Shown here piece by piece: positions 19,487-32,770 of a stretch of DNA of 64,000 nt (the stretch's first letter is position 1; every line of letters begins with the position of its first letter). Location of the stretch: contig NW_004087746.1 of NCBI RefSeq assembly GCF_000220395.1, positions 1-64,000 on the forward strand, given 5' to 3'. The position numbers and the translations under genes are program-made. The DNA comes from Ichthyophthirius multifiliis. Lineage: Eukaryota > Ciliophora > Oligohymenophorea > Hymenostomatida. Under the pieces are notes generated by a model. It worked only from the letters and a program-made list of their open reading frames with translations. It had not been told where the DNA came from and did not search any database.

Positions 19487-22400
19487 ATGTTAAAAGGAGC
19501 TGTCGATGCACTTGATTCTAAACAAACAACTTTATTCAAAAATTTAGTGGTATATAATAAATTTATATTATGAATAAACATAAATATACTATATGTTAAA
19601 AAAAAAGAAATTATATGAAACAAAACAATACAAAAAAGGATTAAAATAAGCTGAAAAGTTACTAGAGCAAAAGCCTAATCATAGTGGTATATAAAAATTA
19701 TAATAATTATATAAATTATTTAATTATATTTGAAAATTAGAATCTCTCGCTATGAAAGCTATATTTTTATATAACACAGGAAAAAAGTAAGAAGGTTTTG
19801 ATTTATCTAAAAAAGTAAACTTTAATATATTAACATGATATCATAACTCGTAATTAATAATTAATTAAAGGCAGTTTCATTAAATTTTAAAAGCGATATA
19901 GCTTGGCATATTTATGGTATAATTCATAGATAAAATCGAAATTATCCTGAAGCAATAAAATGTTATAAATAAGCATTAACAACCGCCCCTGATAATGTCT
20001 AAATTCTTAAAGATTTAGCTTTGCTATAAATTTAAATTAGAGATATTGATGGTCTATGTGAAACTCGTAAAAAGATTTTACTTAATAAGGACTCTTTAGT
20101 AATAAATTGGGTTGGATATGCTATAGCTTTACACTTTGTATTTTTTATTTTTAAAATATTTATATTATTTTCTTTGACAAAATAAAATATAGAAAGGAGA
20201 ATATGAATAAACACTTTAAATTATAGATTCAATAAATACAATTACTAAAAATAACCCTTTAAAAGGAATGGAAAAATCCGAAGTAAAAATATTCTTATTT
20301 ATACAATTGAATACTTTTTTTTATTTTTTTATAAATAAAGTTTTTAATCTATCATTCCTAAGTAATTGGAGATAGTGGCGATTATAATAGATAACTGAAA
20401 TTTTTAGAAGAAAACAAAAATGATATTTTAGATAAAGTTAAATATAATGAATTAATGGTTGAGATTTATTAAAAATTGAACTAATTAGATTAAGCAGAAT
20501 TATTCGTTTAGTAAAATTATTAATTTAAATAATAAAATATTTTTTTTAAATAAAAGTGCACTTATTGATGATAATCCTTTCAATAAAGATAATTATAAGT
20601 TGTTACAAGTAGTAAAATAATTACCAAAAAACCCAGAAAATGATAATTAAAGAGAAACTATTTTATAATTATATGAATAATTATATTTAAAATACAAAGT
20701 AAAATATAAAAAATAATATTAAAAAAAAAAAAAAAATTAAAAATAAGGTTAATATTATAAAATATATAGCCTTAGATTATGTTAAAGAAGAAAACTTTAA
20801 AACCAAAATAACAGAGTATATTATTCCTTATTTTAGAAAAGGGATGACATCTTTATTTTCTGAAATAAAACATTTTTACAAATACACAAATAAATCTAAG
20901 ATAATAGAATAAGTATTATAAGAAAATCTTTTGTAATTGGAAACTAGCAGTAAGTTTTGTAACTCAGAAGAAGTCGAAACTCCATGTTGTCTTTTATGGT
21001 GTTATATGCTTTTGGCTTAACACTTTGACAAAGTCTAATAGTATGAAAAGGCTTAAGAATTTGTTAACAAAGCAATTAATCATACTCCTACTTTAATTGA
21101 GCTTTATTTAGTAAAAGCAAAAATACACAAGCATTTATTTTAATATTAATTAGCTTTTGAATAAACAGAAAAAGTAATTAAATAATAAAAATTATTTTTA
21201 AACTATAAAAACTAACAAAAAAGTCAAGAAATATGGATTTAGCTGATAGATATTTAAATAATAAATCTATTAAATATGCATTAAGATGTGGGTTTACAAA
21301 AAAAGCTGAATATCTATTAAAGCTCTTTCTTAAAGATATAAATGAAAGTAATCCTTATGAACTTTAATCTTTATGGTATGAAGTTGCACAAGGTGAAATA
21401 TTTTTGAAAAAGAGGGAATACCCGAAAGCATTGAGAATGTTTAAATTTGTTTTTAAAGCTTTTTAAGATGTATATGAAGATTAATTTGATTTTCATGTTT
21501 ATTGCTTGAGAAAGTATAATCTTACAACTTATATCAATTTAATTAAATATGAAAACGATGTTTATAATCATAAGCATTTTATTAACGCTAATTCTTTACT
21601 TGTCTAATCTTTAATGCATTATACAGATATTAGAGAATAAGAAGTATTTTTTAATTAGTATTATTTTTATTAATATTTTATAAAAATATAGATTAAAAAA
21701 AACAAGAAGAAGAATAAAGAATTAAAAATATGAGTTAAGCTGAAAAAAAGAAATGGAAAAAGTAATAATAATAGATTGAAGAAAATAAAGTAAAAGAAAT
21801 TGTTGAAGAATTTAAAATAAAACTAGATTTAAATGGCGAAGAATTTTAAAATATCGCTCCTTTAAAAGAAGCTAATATTTCAGCTAAGATCTTAGTTCAT
21901 TTAAACATACAAAATAGCAAATTAGCTTTCTAAAATTTCTCTATATTGGTCGATTTTTATATTTAAACAGGTATTAAATATATAATATACTAATTTAACT
22001 AATATCTTTTTTAAAAAAATATAGAAAGAACACTTCTTTTAATAACATCGTTTATTAAACTTTAAAACAGCTAATATTGTGAATATAGAATACATACTTT
22101 TAAATTAAAAACCGCATAATACTGTAATATTATATTTTTTAATTAAAAAATTACTTATATTATAATAAAGTGATTAACTTTTTGAAAAAGGAAAACATAA
22201 ATTCTATTGTTAAATAGTATACTAGCTAAACCTTAATTAATTTAATAAATGAATAAAATCTAGAATAATTTAATCAAAATTTCTTTTTAAATAAAAATGA
22301 TAATCAATAAAATCATTTAAAAAATATTGAAAGTATATTTTATTAATTTTTATTTATTTAATATTTACAATTAAGGTTTTAAATGTGATATTATATTATA

Positions 22401-22678
22401 AAAAAATAATAATACATAGTTAATTGAATATCTTGAATAATCTCTTTTAAATAATAATTTAAATTTGAACGATTCTATATTAAGCTTTGATTTGCTTTGT
22501 AAATACTAATAAAATAGTCTTAACAATAAAATTTATGTAATTTATATAAAAATATAAAAATAATTAATTATATATATAAATTATTTTTATTTAATTATTT
22601 TAGGAAAATTTATCTCATAAGTTTCCTTAATAAGCATATTATTTTTCAAAAGAAAGATATATAGAAACAGATAATTGA
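19487..22678 (+). CDS. NAA15: NatA auxiliary subunit (N-alpha-acetyltransferase 15)
   Basis: TPR scaffold that anchors the catalytic NAA10 subunit to the ribosome for co-translational N-terminal acetylation. It starts at ATG 19487 (MLKGAVDALDSKQTTLFKNL). TPR units follow: YETKQYKKGLKQAEKLLEQ, LAMKAIFLYNTGKKQEGFDL, SDIAWHIYGIIHRQNRNYPE and KCYKQALTTAPDNVQILKD. Later sections include ANISAKILVHLNIQNSKLAF and VDFYIQT. The C-terminal region is recognisable (INFLKKENINSIVKQ, LINEQNLEQFNQNFF) and ends YYFSKERYIETDN before TGA 22676-22678. There are at least ten short introns, for example 22124-22170. Length of about 800 aa fits the family. A decayed copy of its 3' third lies at 4500-5320. It is divergent from RFC1. 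Confidence 0.9.
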
Positions 22679-23155
22679 AAAAATTCATTATTTATTTTTT
22701 TTAAATAAAAAAAAAAGTTAAAATAAAAAATATTTATATTCAAAAAACGATAAAAATTTTATTTATTCTTTAAAATTATTTAATAATTTATAATATTTAA
22801 AAAAGAATTTTTTTATTAAATAATCAATACTAAAGTAAAAGATATTTATTTAAAAAAAAAATATAACTCATAAATATAAATAAAAATGATTACTAAAACT
22901 TATTAAAAAATCATAAATAATGAAAAAAAAAAATTATTAAAATAAAAAAAATTTAAAAAAAAAAATAATTAAAAAAATAATATAAATAAATAATTTAAAT
23001 TTTTAAAATCTCGAATTTCATTTATTTTTATATTTAGTGTTTAAACATATATCAAATTAATAATAAATGTATATTATTATATTTTAATATATTCATATTT
23101 ATTATCATTTTCAAAAATATATATATTATATAAAAATTTAAAATCATTTTTTTTT
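22679..23155. other. AT-rich convergent spacer
   Basis: Poly-A/T between the NAA15 stop and the stop of the opposite-strand methyltransferase. Nothing else seen. Confidence 0.5.
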
Positions 23156-23973
23156 TCAATTATTATCTTAATCGGTTCTGTTTTAACCCTAAATATTAAT
23201 TAATAAATTTTTAATTTATATTTTATTTTTATAAAAAATGAAAGTTTAAATTTAAAAAAAGATGAAATTTATTAAATTTATATTTTTAAAATAACAAAGT
23301 AAATAAATAATATACCTTTTTACAAATGTAGATATAATGTACATTAGGAGAATCTTTATCTTCACTAGTTAATTAAATAGAGGTGCTAATAGTAGGTTTA
23401 TGGACTTATTCAACTGATATAATCCATCCGTATTTTTATTTATCTAAATATAACAATCTATGATCAGGCTATCCATAAGAAATACAAATATAAATACCAT
23501 TTGGTTTCAAAATTTGACTTATGTTTGTTAATGCTTTCATTGCATTTGTAACAGTATTTTCACCGCAAATAACTGAATCTAGAGTTCCTTTGTCAATTAC
23601 TATATCAAAAGAGCTATTAGGCAAATCCATAATTTTTACATCCATCATAATGTATTTAAAAGTACTTGGTTTATCTTTATATTTTTCCTGCATTTGTTTT
23701 GTTACTACTTGTGAAATATCTATATTTGTAATATAAGTATATCCTTCATCGAATAATTCTTCACTTAAACGCGAATTACCAGCTCCTACATTTAAAATTC
23801 GAGATTCTGCCGTCAAATAAGGAACTATAAATTATTTTATTCCTTAAAACCTTTAATACCAATCAAACGGTTCAGGATCTCTTTTTATTTTTAATAATAT
23901 ATTAATTTTATTTTTTAATTGTTTACCTTGTATATCTTTCTTCCCAGTAATCTGCCTTTCCATATTAACTCAT
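23156..23973 (-). CDS. SAM-dependent methyltransferase, EEF1A-lysine methyltransferase type (METTL13/EEF1AKMT4-like)
   Basis: Class I Rossmann methyltransferase. It begins with the family signature MSQYGKADYWEERYTRDPEP followed by FDWYQRFQGIK. Then come motif I ILNVGAGNSRLSEELF, the acidic residue ending strand 2 (NIDIS), KYIMMDVKIMDLPNSSFDIV (motif II/III region) and the family-typical DKGTLDSVICG. The ATG at 23973 is separated by an intron after ERYTR. A last small exon (GQNRTDQDNN) ends at TGA 23156-23158 after a second intron of about 130 bp. Homologues methylate eEF1A lysines or N-terminus, or are uncharacterised. Which residue this enzyme modifies cannot be told from sequence. Length of about 220 aa is normal for the single-domain form. 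Confidence 0.85.
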
Positions 23974-24657
23974 TTTTTCCTTTTTTTTCTTTTTATTTAT
24001 AAAGTAAATATTAATTATTAATTTACCTTTTTAAAAAAATATAATTTTAAATAATATTTAAAATTAGTAAAATAACATTTTTTTTCCTTTTTCTATTTTT
24101 AATTTTTTCATTAAATAAATAAAAAATATGACAATTATTTTAAAATAAAAAAAATTGTGTATATTGTTGTAAAAAATAGATATATAAATTGCTTTTATTT
24201 TTAATTCTTTTATCAATGTTTTTTTAAAAAAAAACTTAACCAAAAAAAAAAAGGCTGTAATTTGTTTTTTGATGCATATTTTTTTTTTGGATTGAGTTCT
24301 TAAAAAAAAAAAATATAGAAAAATAAAAAGACTACAAAGCAATTAATATATTTAAAAATCTTTATAAAAATAAAAAAATTATATAAAATATTTTATAAAT
24401 TTACATTCTAATCAAAAATATATTTCTTTTATTTTGTTTTAATGTTTATATAATATTTTTTTATTTAATTTGTTGTATTTTTATTTATTATTATAAAAAT
24501 AAAAATATTAATGATAAAAATTAACTTTTAATTTTAGAAAATTGCATATATTAAAAAATTAAAATATTTTTGTTATTTTTACGTTTAATAATATATAAAG
24601 ATTATTTATTCTCATTCAAATTACATAAAACAAAAAATACATAAAGTATTGAATAAA
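23974..24657. other. AT-rich spacer
   Basis: Divergent promoter region of the methyltransferase and the MORN gene. The minus-strand open frame at 24064-24342 is F/K/I-rich low-complexity sequence and was not accepted as a gene. Confidence 0.5.
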
Positions 24658-26584
24658 ATGCTTAATGATAATTTCTTTTTTTCTAGAAACTTTTTAAATA
24701 TAATTAAATAAGAATAAGGTTATAAAATAAATAAAAATATAAAATCAATAAATTCAAAATTGAAAAAAAAAAAAAAAACTAAAACTTATATAAATATTTA
24801 TAAAGAAACTTTTTATATTGAAATAAGAAATGGAGTTTATGAAGGCCAATTATATTAAAATAAAAGATAAGGTAAAGGAATATTTATATGGGATGATTCA
24901 TCAGTTTATGTAGGTATTATAAAATAAAAAAGTATAATATAGTTTTTATTAATAATACGAAGGAGAATGGTTTAATGATTTATGTCATGGCGAAGGCATA
25001 TTGTTCTTAAAAAATGGTTGTACTTTATATGGATAATTCGATTATGGAAATTTAAATGGCAAAACAATTATAAAATTTGCAAATAATAATATGATTTTTG
25101 GTATTTTTCGTTAAAATTAATTGAAAGGAATTTCTTTTTTTTATAACTAAAATAATTAAGAATGGAAAATGTATGATTTCAAATCAATTTCGCTTTTTAA
25201 AGTTTTAGATATTTAATAATTTGATGAATAAACTAATTTTATTATAAATACTTAAATTCCGACTCCTTTATTTTCCCAATTTTTAAGAACTGATATAGAA
25301 CTTTTCAATTTAGATAATTAAATTAACAGATTATTATAGAAATTTGATATGGTTATTATTTTAAAAACTAAACTAAAATAAAAAATTATTAATAAATATA
25401 ACAAAATAGAATGAAAAATAAATTTGTTTTACATTACTAGATGAAAAATTAAAATATTTAGGATTTTGTATAAATGGAACTCCTTATGGTTTAGGAATAA
25501 TTTTATAAGATAATCTAATTAAAAATTTAGGTTATTTTAAGGTTATATAATAAATATATATAGACTTTACTTATATGAATTTTATTTATTTTTAAAAAAG
25601 AATTCTTTAATGCATGGATTAGGTAGAGTTTATAGTGAAAACGGACTTATATATGATGGATAATTCGAAAATGGACATTTAAATGGAAAAGGTTATTTAT
25701 ATAATAGTACAAATGACATATTTTATGAAGGATTTTTCTATGAGAATGAATGTAATAAATTAACATAAAAGACTTTGGGTTTTAACTAATAAAATATATA
25801 TTAATGGAAATTGTAAGAACATAAATAAAGTATTTGCTTTCAAAATAAAATAATTGTCTTATAGATTTCTTAAATATTATGCGGAGAATTAAATTATATA
25901 TAAAATAATAACTAAATAGATAAAATATTTGATATAAACAATAATTCGTTTTCTTGTTCTAAAATATTTTTTAATGATGATAATCCTTTTAATTAATTTA
26001 TACAATAAAGTATTTAACATTATTAAAATGCAAAATTTAATTTTTTTTGTGATTTAAATAGTAATTAATTTCATAACTTTATTGAAAATAATATAAGTAA
26101 AAGCCAAAATTTGCTTTCTGAAATAAATTATTCTGAAATTATTGCTAAGTAACCTAAATTAATAGAAACAAATGAAATTCTACAAAGCACTTTAGAAAGC
26201 TCTAGATGTAAGAAAAGTATAATTTTTAATTCAAATATAGTTAAAGGAAACTAAATAAAATCAAAATCAAACCAATATTCCAATTTTAAAAACTTATGTA
26301 ATAAATAATAGTAATAATAAAATATAAACTTATAAAAAATCAGTGATAAAAGCAATATGTAAGTATTACAAAAATATTAATTCTAAAATTAAGATTTTAA
26401 TTAATTAAATAATAATCAACTTGAAACTGAAATTTAAAAAAAAATATAAAATGATAATAATAATTCAAATTAATAACGATAATTTAAAAGTAAAGTTTTT
26501 AGAAAAGATTAAAAAAGTAATAATACATTTAAAGAAAAACTTTAAGAAGTCTATATAAAATTACCAAGTTCGTTTGTATAATGA
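24658..26584 (+). CDS. MORN-repeat protein with long N/Q-rich C-terminal tail
   Basis: MORN repeats (YEGxxxxGxxxGxG) form beta-hairpin scaffolds at membranes and the cytoskeleton. From ATG 24658 a basic leader (KLKKKKKT) precedes YEGQLYQNKRQGKGIFIW, then after an intron YEGEWFNDLCHGEGILFLKN. Variant repeats follow, including FGIFRQNQLKGISFF. After a 59-bp intron (about 25350-25408) and another near 25545-25600 come further repeats: NSLMHGLGRVYSENG and YDGQFENGHLNGKGYLY. The last third is Asn/Gln/Ser-rich without repeats and ends LQEVYIKLPSSFVQ, TGA 26582-26584. The first intron (near 24915) is either only about 19 bp or is affected by a one-base error. Ciliates have many MORN proteins in the cortex; the exact role is unknown. 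Confidence 0.75.
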
Positions 26585-28511
26585 ATAATAATATATATTT
26601 AATTATAATTATATATTTATGATTAATTAAAAACTTAAATGGAAAAAATATAAAAATTGTTATATAAATATAAATATAAAAATAAATAAATATTATATGT
26701 TAAATACCTTTAATTAATAATTAAATTTATATATATATATATATTAAATTAAAATACATTTTATATACTTTCAATTAAAATGTATTTGTATGTCTTCATA
26801 TTTGTTTTTTTCATTTATTTTTTTAAAAATTAAATAATTATTTTAACTTATATTTTAAATTAATTATCTTAAAATATTTACACGGAAAAAAAATATTAAT
26901 TTAAATATTAAAAGTATTATAAATTTAATTGTGCAGAATATATTTACTATTTTTACTATTTATAGATTTTAAATTAAAAAAATTAATAAATGTTAAATTT
27001 TTATTTATATTCTATTAATAAATAAAATATTAATATGTTTCTATTATTTATATATTATAAATGTATTAAATATAATTATTATGAATAATACTTTGTATTT
27101 ATTATATTTAAATTATATTACTTTATTTGATATTTTTATTTTTATTTGTTTTTTAAAATTATATTGATTAAGAAAAAACAAAAATTTATATTAAAAATTA
27201 TTGATTTTTATAAAAATAAGAAAAATATTATCTTTAAATATTCAGTGTTTTTATTTTAATTTTTTCTGTAGTTTTTGTTAAATACTCAATTACAAAAAAA
27301 AGGTTGTTAAAATGGATAACAATTTTTTTACTGAGTTTCAAAAAAAAATAACATAAAAAATTAAAATCAAGTAATATATATACTAAAAATAATTATGTAA
27401 TTTTAATTAATATAAATAAATGATATAATGATTCACTAAATATAATAAAAAAAAATATTTTTTTGTTTCTCAAATATATTGGTAATAAATATAAATAAAT
27501 GCAGTAAATTTTATTAAAAGAATAAATCAAAAAAACATGAAATTTTATAATAATTTTAAATTATATTTTCCATTTATAATTAAAAATATTTAAAATAGAA
27601 TATAATTAAAATTAAGATTAAAAAAGAAAATAATTTAATTTAAATTAATGGAAGAGAACCTAAAATTATATAATAAAAAAATAATCCAATTCTTATAGCC
27701 TTATATTTAATAATTTTTTTAAGTTTAATAATTTTTTTATATAATAATTGTAATTAATTTAATTTATTTATTAATTTTGACTTTTTATAAAAACAATTTT
27801 TCGAAATAACAATAACATAGATAAATATTGTTAATCAAAATATTTGTTAATAAATTTAAATCAAATTCAAACGTTTATTAAAAATCATTAAAAAATATTT
27901 ATTATTCTTTAATACATATAAAAATTTATAAACATTATTTTAAATCTATATAAATTATATTTATTTATACTATAAAACAATATAAATTATAATGTCATTT
28001 ATTTTTATTTTCATATATTATTTTTTTACTTTTTTTTATATGTTTTTTATAAACATAATCAAACGAAAAAAAAACGAAAAATAATTGATCATGTCGAGAT
28101 AATGTTATTATTTTCTAATTCCTTATTATTAATAATAATTAGAAAATATTTACTAAAAATTCACCTGCGAATAATTATTTAATTTATTGTATAAATATTT
28201 TTTTTATTTTTATTTTCAGAAATAAATAAACTATATATTTTTTTATTCTTGAAACAATTTAAACTTTATTTTATTTATTTTATAAGTTTGTATAAATAAT
28301 TATTAAATAAAACAAATTTACGTATTTTATTTTAAAAATCTAATATTAATATACTAAAAACCTTTTTTTTTATTATTTTAGTGAATTTTTTGCATTTTAA
28401 AAAACTCTAAATAGAATACTAATAAAAAATATAAAAAGAAATAAAACAACCTACTTTTAATATATTATTTTTATAATAAAAATAATTTTCTAAAATTACA
28501 TCATAATTAAA
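26585..28511. other. AT-rich spacer with a strong inverted repeat
   Basis: 1.9 kb without recognisable gene. The only distinct element is the inverted repeat at 28109-28148, listed separately. Confidence 0.5.
28109..28148. repeat. Perfect 12-bp inverted repeat
   Basis: TATTTTCTAATT at 28109-28120 is the exact reverse complement of AATTAGAAAATA at 28137-28148. The 16-base loop is itself almost palindromic. Flanks (GATCATGTCGAG before, CACCTGCG after) are unusually GC-containing for this spacer. It may be a hairpin in a 5' leader or small RNA; function unknown. Confidence 0.6.
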
Positions 28512-29555
28512 ATGGGAAACAATTGTGCATGCTTTAATAATAATAAAGAAACAGAAATTAAAACAGAAATATTAAAGGAAAGTAATGAGTAATTTTAAAA
28601 AAGCATATAAAGGATAGATGCTAGCAAAGCTTCATAGAAAAATTGACAAGAAAATGAGGGCGAATAAAATACTATATAATAATAATAAAGTCAAAAGTAT
28701 AAATAACCATAATAAAAAATTGATTAATAATCATAATCGAATTCATTAGACCCATCTTAACCGCCTAATAGCAAAACAAATACTAAATAAAGTATCAAAT
28801 TATCCCCTATAATATTAGAAAAGGGAATAACGTATGAAGGAGAATGGCTAAATGGCATGAAAGATGGTTATGGTGTTTAAAAATGGGCAAACGGCTCAAT
28901 ATATACAGGATATTGGAAAGAAAATAAAAGTTAAGGCTAAGGAAAGCTTATCCATGCTTCTGGAGATATATATGATGGGGAATGGCTCAATGATAAAGCG
29001 AACGGGTCTGGTATTTATTATCATGTAAATGGGGCAAAGTATGAAGGCGAATGGAAAGATGATAAATAACATGGTTATGGAGTAGAAATTTGGCCTGACG
29101 GGGCTAGATATGAAGGTAATTACATAAATGGATTAAAAGAAGGTAAAGGGCAATTAGTTTTTTCAGATAAAAGTTAGTATAATGGAGAATTTAAGAATAA
29201 TATTATTGAAGGCTATGGAATTTATAAATGGTCTGACGGAAGATAATATGAAGGATAATGGTAATAAAATAAAATGCATGGTTAAGGAAAAATTATTTGG
29301 AAGGATGGAAAAAGCTACGAAGGTGGATATTAAGATGACAAAAAACATGGAGAAGGAATATTTACTTGGAGTTGTGGAAAAAAATATATAGGAAGTTGGA
29401 AATAAGGGAAATAACATGGATTAGGAATATAGATATCTAAAGACTAAGAAAAAAAAGCTGGAATTTGGGAAAACGGAAAAAGAATCAAGTGGCTCGAAGA
29501 ATCAGAAATTTAATAATATAAGGCCGAAGGAAAATTAAGTTACTATTAAGATTGA
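28512..29555 (+). CDS. MORN-repeat protein with acylation-type N-terminus
   Basis: Single exon, ATG 28512 to TGA 29553-29555, 347 aa. It begins MGNNCACF: Gly2 with nearby Cys5 and Cys7 is a classic N-myristoylation plus palmitoylation context, predicting membrane anchoring. Residues of about 10-95 are a Gln/Asn/Ser-rich linker. Nine consecutive MORN repeats then run nearly to the end, for example [78 protein letters not shown] and YIGSWKQGKQHGLGIQI. Such proteins are common in ciliate cell cortex and cilia, where they may bind phosphoinositides or scaffold enzymes. The partner is unknown. The frame is clean with no introns, unlike its neighbours. Confidence 0.9.
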
Positions 29556-31732
29556 ATTTATTTTTTATTACTTATAATTTAATGGAATAAAAATAATAAA
29601 AAATTAATTTTTAAAGGAAATTAATTTTTATTTTGTACATATTTATATCTTAAATATAATTCTTTTATAGATTTTTTATTGCTTTTTTTAAATATTTTTT
29701 TTGATTTCATATTTTAAATAATTTTTTTTAAGTATATTATATAATTTTTTTTTTTTATTGTTAAAAATATTTATTTTTGTTAATTTAAAATTAATTATTA
29801 ATAAAAATAAGTTTTATTAAAATTATTATAATTTAATTTGGTTTTTTATTTTAATAATGTCAATCCATTATTCTAAAAATATTATAGTTATTATAAATTA
29901 TTCTTTTTTTGAAATGAACGAAATTTCAATTTAAAATATATATAAAAAATTAACTGTAATCACTATTTTTTTAATTACTATTTCATAATAATCAAAAATT
30001 AATTTAAAAGGAAATATAATAATATAAAAAATAAATTTTAATAATATTTGAATTTCCTATAAAAAATTTAACATAGAATTTGGACATGCTAAAGGAATTT
30101 CATCCTAAAAATACTCAAAATTTATAAACAGATTATGCATTTACTTATATTTTTATACAAAAGCTATTTTTTTTTTATTCATATTTTAAATTTATAATTT
30201 ATATATCATATTTAATTATATAAATTAGAATTAATTATTATTGTTTTATCATTAATTATATAAAATTGATTTATTTTTAAATTTTTGAATCTATTTTTAA
30301 GTAGTCTCTAAAAAATTTTGAGAAATTATTTAAATCTTATTTTTTAAATATATTTAAATTAAAATTGAAAATAATATTTTTTTTTTAATTTTTGTAGTTA
30401 ATATCTTATTTTTTTAATATGTATATTTTTATACATTTATTATTTTTCTCTTTAAATAATAATAATATATTTTTATTTTTATGTCATATTCATTTTGATT
30501 TACTATTTTATTTTTAAATTTAAAAATTTTAAATACTTATTTTTTTTAAAAAAAACTCAACTAAAAATATAAAAAAGTTCATTATCTGTTTATATTATTT
30601 GATAATGTTATTAAAAAATAAAATAATATATAAAAAAGTAATTTTCTATTTGTTCAAGATTTTATAAAACGTTATAATTATATAAATAGTTTATAACAAT
30701 TTAATGAATGTATATATATATATTATTTTATTTTATTTATTTTACAGTTATTAAATTATTTATTTCGTAAAATATAAAATAAAAACTGTTAATTAAATTA
30801 TAAATAATAAAATAAACTAAAAAACGCAATTGATTATTTAACTATAGTTTTATTTTAAAATTAAACTATTTGCAATTATTTCTTCAGCAAGCAAAACATT
30901 TACTTTTCTTAAATTTATTCTAATAATTTAAATTCATAATTATTATTATTTTAAATAATAATTTATTTTTTTAAATTAAATATAAATTATAAAATATTTA
31001 AATAACGATTATTATAATTTTTATATTTAAATTTATAAATTTTTTTATTTTAATAAAAAAAATATAAACAATAGATTTTTTATTATTAAAATTACTGTTA
31101 TATATTAATTGTTTATCATATATTTTTTATATTATTAACTTTTAAAAATCTGTTTATATTATTTCTAACATTTTTTAAAATATATTTATTTTTCTATTAT
31201 TATTTTATAATAAATTTAATTTATATTAATTTATATTTATAACTAAAATTTAAATTCATAATATAAAAAATGGATACTTTATTAATAAAATTTGAAATTT
31301 AATAAACTTTTTATTTAAATTTTCATATATAAAATTTTGATAGAAATAAATAATTAAGTTCAATAAATTTTTCTTGATTATAAATAATTGTGATAATATT
31401 TAAATTATATTTTTTAGCAATTTAATCTTTTTATATAATAAAATTATAATTTTCTTTTTTTAAAAACTATATATAATATTGAAGCAATCTTTTTTTTAAA
31501 TTAAATTAAAATATGTTTTTTGATATTAATATATATAAGAAATACAGAATTTTACTATTTTAAAAATATATTTTTTGATAAATAATTTATTATTTATATA
31601 TATTTTTTTTAAATATATATATATATGTATATACATTTTTATAATTTATATATATTAATAGAAAAGTAATTTTTGTAAATTAATTTTTAAATTATTAAAA
31701 AATAGCAACTAACACATAATAACTTTTAAAAA
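29556..31732. other. AT-rich spacer
   Basis: 2.2 kb of low-complexity A/T with short (TA) and (TTTA) tracts. No open frame with coding composition, no tRNA, no repeat family seen. Confidence 0.5.
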
Positions 31733-32770
31733 ATGGACGGATTTACAGTAGAAAGATATTAAAAAGTTGAAAAAATAGGAGAAGGAACATATGGAGAAGT
31801 ATATAAAGCAAAAGACTTATAAAATTAAGAATTAGTAGCTTTAAAGAAAATAAAATTGGAAAACGAAGATGAAGGAGTACCATCAACAGCATTAAGAGAA
31901 ATATCAATTTTGAAAGAGCTTTAATAGCATCCAAATATAGTTAAGTAAATAAAAAATAAAAATAATTAAAATAAATTAAATATAAAAGCATGAATGAAGT
32001 TATTTATTAACCTCATGAAAAGAAATTAATTTTAGTTTTCGAGTATGTAGATTAAGACTTGAAAAAATTCTTAGATTAATATAGAAAAGACAAGACTTTA
32101 AGACTCGCTACATATTAAATAAAAGTAAAAAAAATTAAGAAAATATTATATATATTTATATATAAAGTTAATTATGTATCAAATATTAAATGGGCTAAAT
32201 TTCTGTCATAGTCGTAGAATTATCCATCGAGATTTAAAACCTCAAAATGTTCTTATTGATAAAAAAGGAAATATAAAAATTGCTGATTTTGGTTTGGCTA
32301 GAGCTTTCGGAGTTCCTATTAAAACATTAACTCATGAAGTTGAAACTTTATGGTATAGAGCTCCTGAAATTCTTTTGGGATAAAAAGCTTATTCATTAGG
32401 AGTTGATATTTGGTCTTTAGGATGCATATTCCATGAATTAGTTGAAAAAAAAGCACTTTTTATGGGAGATTCGGAAATTGATTAGATTTTTAAAATTTTT
32501 TAATACCACGGAACTCCTAATGAAAATAATTGGCCTGGGTTGAGAGAATGTCCCTATTTCAAATCTACTTATCCAAGATTTAAAAAGGCTGAAGAAGGAG
32601 TTTATTTTAAAAACTTTGATAAATTAGGATAAAACTTAATTGAAAAAATGATTGAATTAGATCCAGCTTAAAGAATTTCAGTTAAAGAAGCTCTCAGACA
32701 TCCTTATTTTGATGAACTAAAAAAAGAGGATATTATGAAATATAATTTTGTTTAAAATTAAATATTTTGA
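31733..32770 (+). CDS. Cyclin-dependent kinase (CDK1/2-type)
   Basis: Cell-cycle Ser/Thr kinase activated by cyclins. Three exons: 31733-31944, 31989-32124 and 32168-32770, separated by 44- and 43-bp introns. Visible motifs are [11 protein letters not shown] (Gly loop, with Thr-Tyr as inhibitory phosphosites), VALKKIKLE (catalytic Lys), the cyclin-binding helix [15 protein letters not shown] and [11 protein letters not shown]. The activation loop has [19 protein letters not shown], in which Thr is the expected CAK site, followed by [10 protein letters not shown]. The C-terminus FVQNQIF ends at TGA 32768-32770; about 316 aa, normal for the family. Two departures from CDK1: Leu in the PSTAIRE helix and Glu in place of Val before TLWYR. 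Its cyclin partner cannot be predicted. Confidence 0.95.

Noticed and set aside
24064-24342. Minus-strand 92-codon ORF
   Set aside because: Low-complexity Phe/Lys/Ile sequence between two real divergent genes; no conserved feature.
29163-29417. Minus-strand ORF and a plus-strand standard-code ORF inside the MORN gene
   Set aside because: Both are out of frame with the nine MORN repeats encoded on the plus strand.
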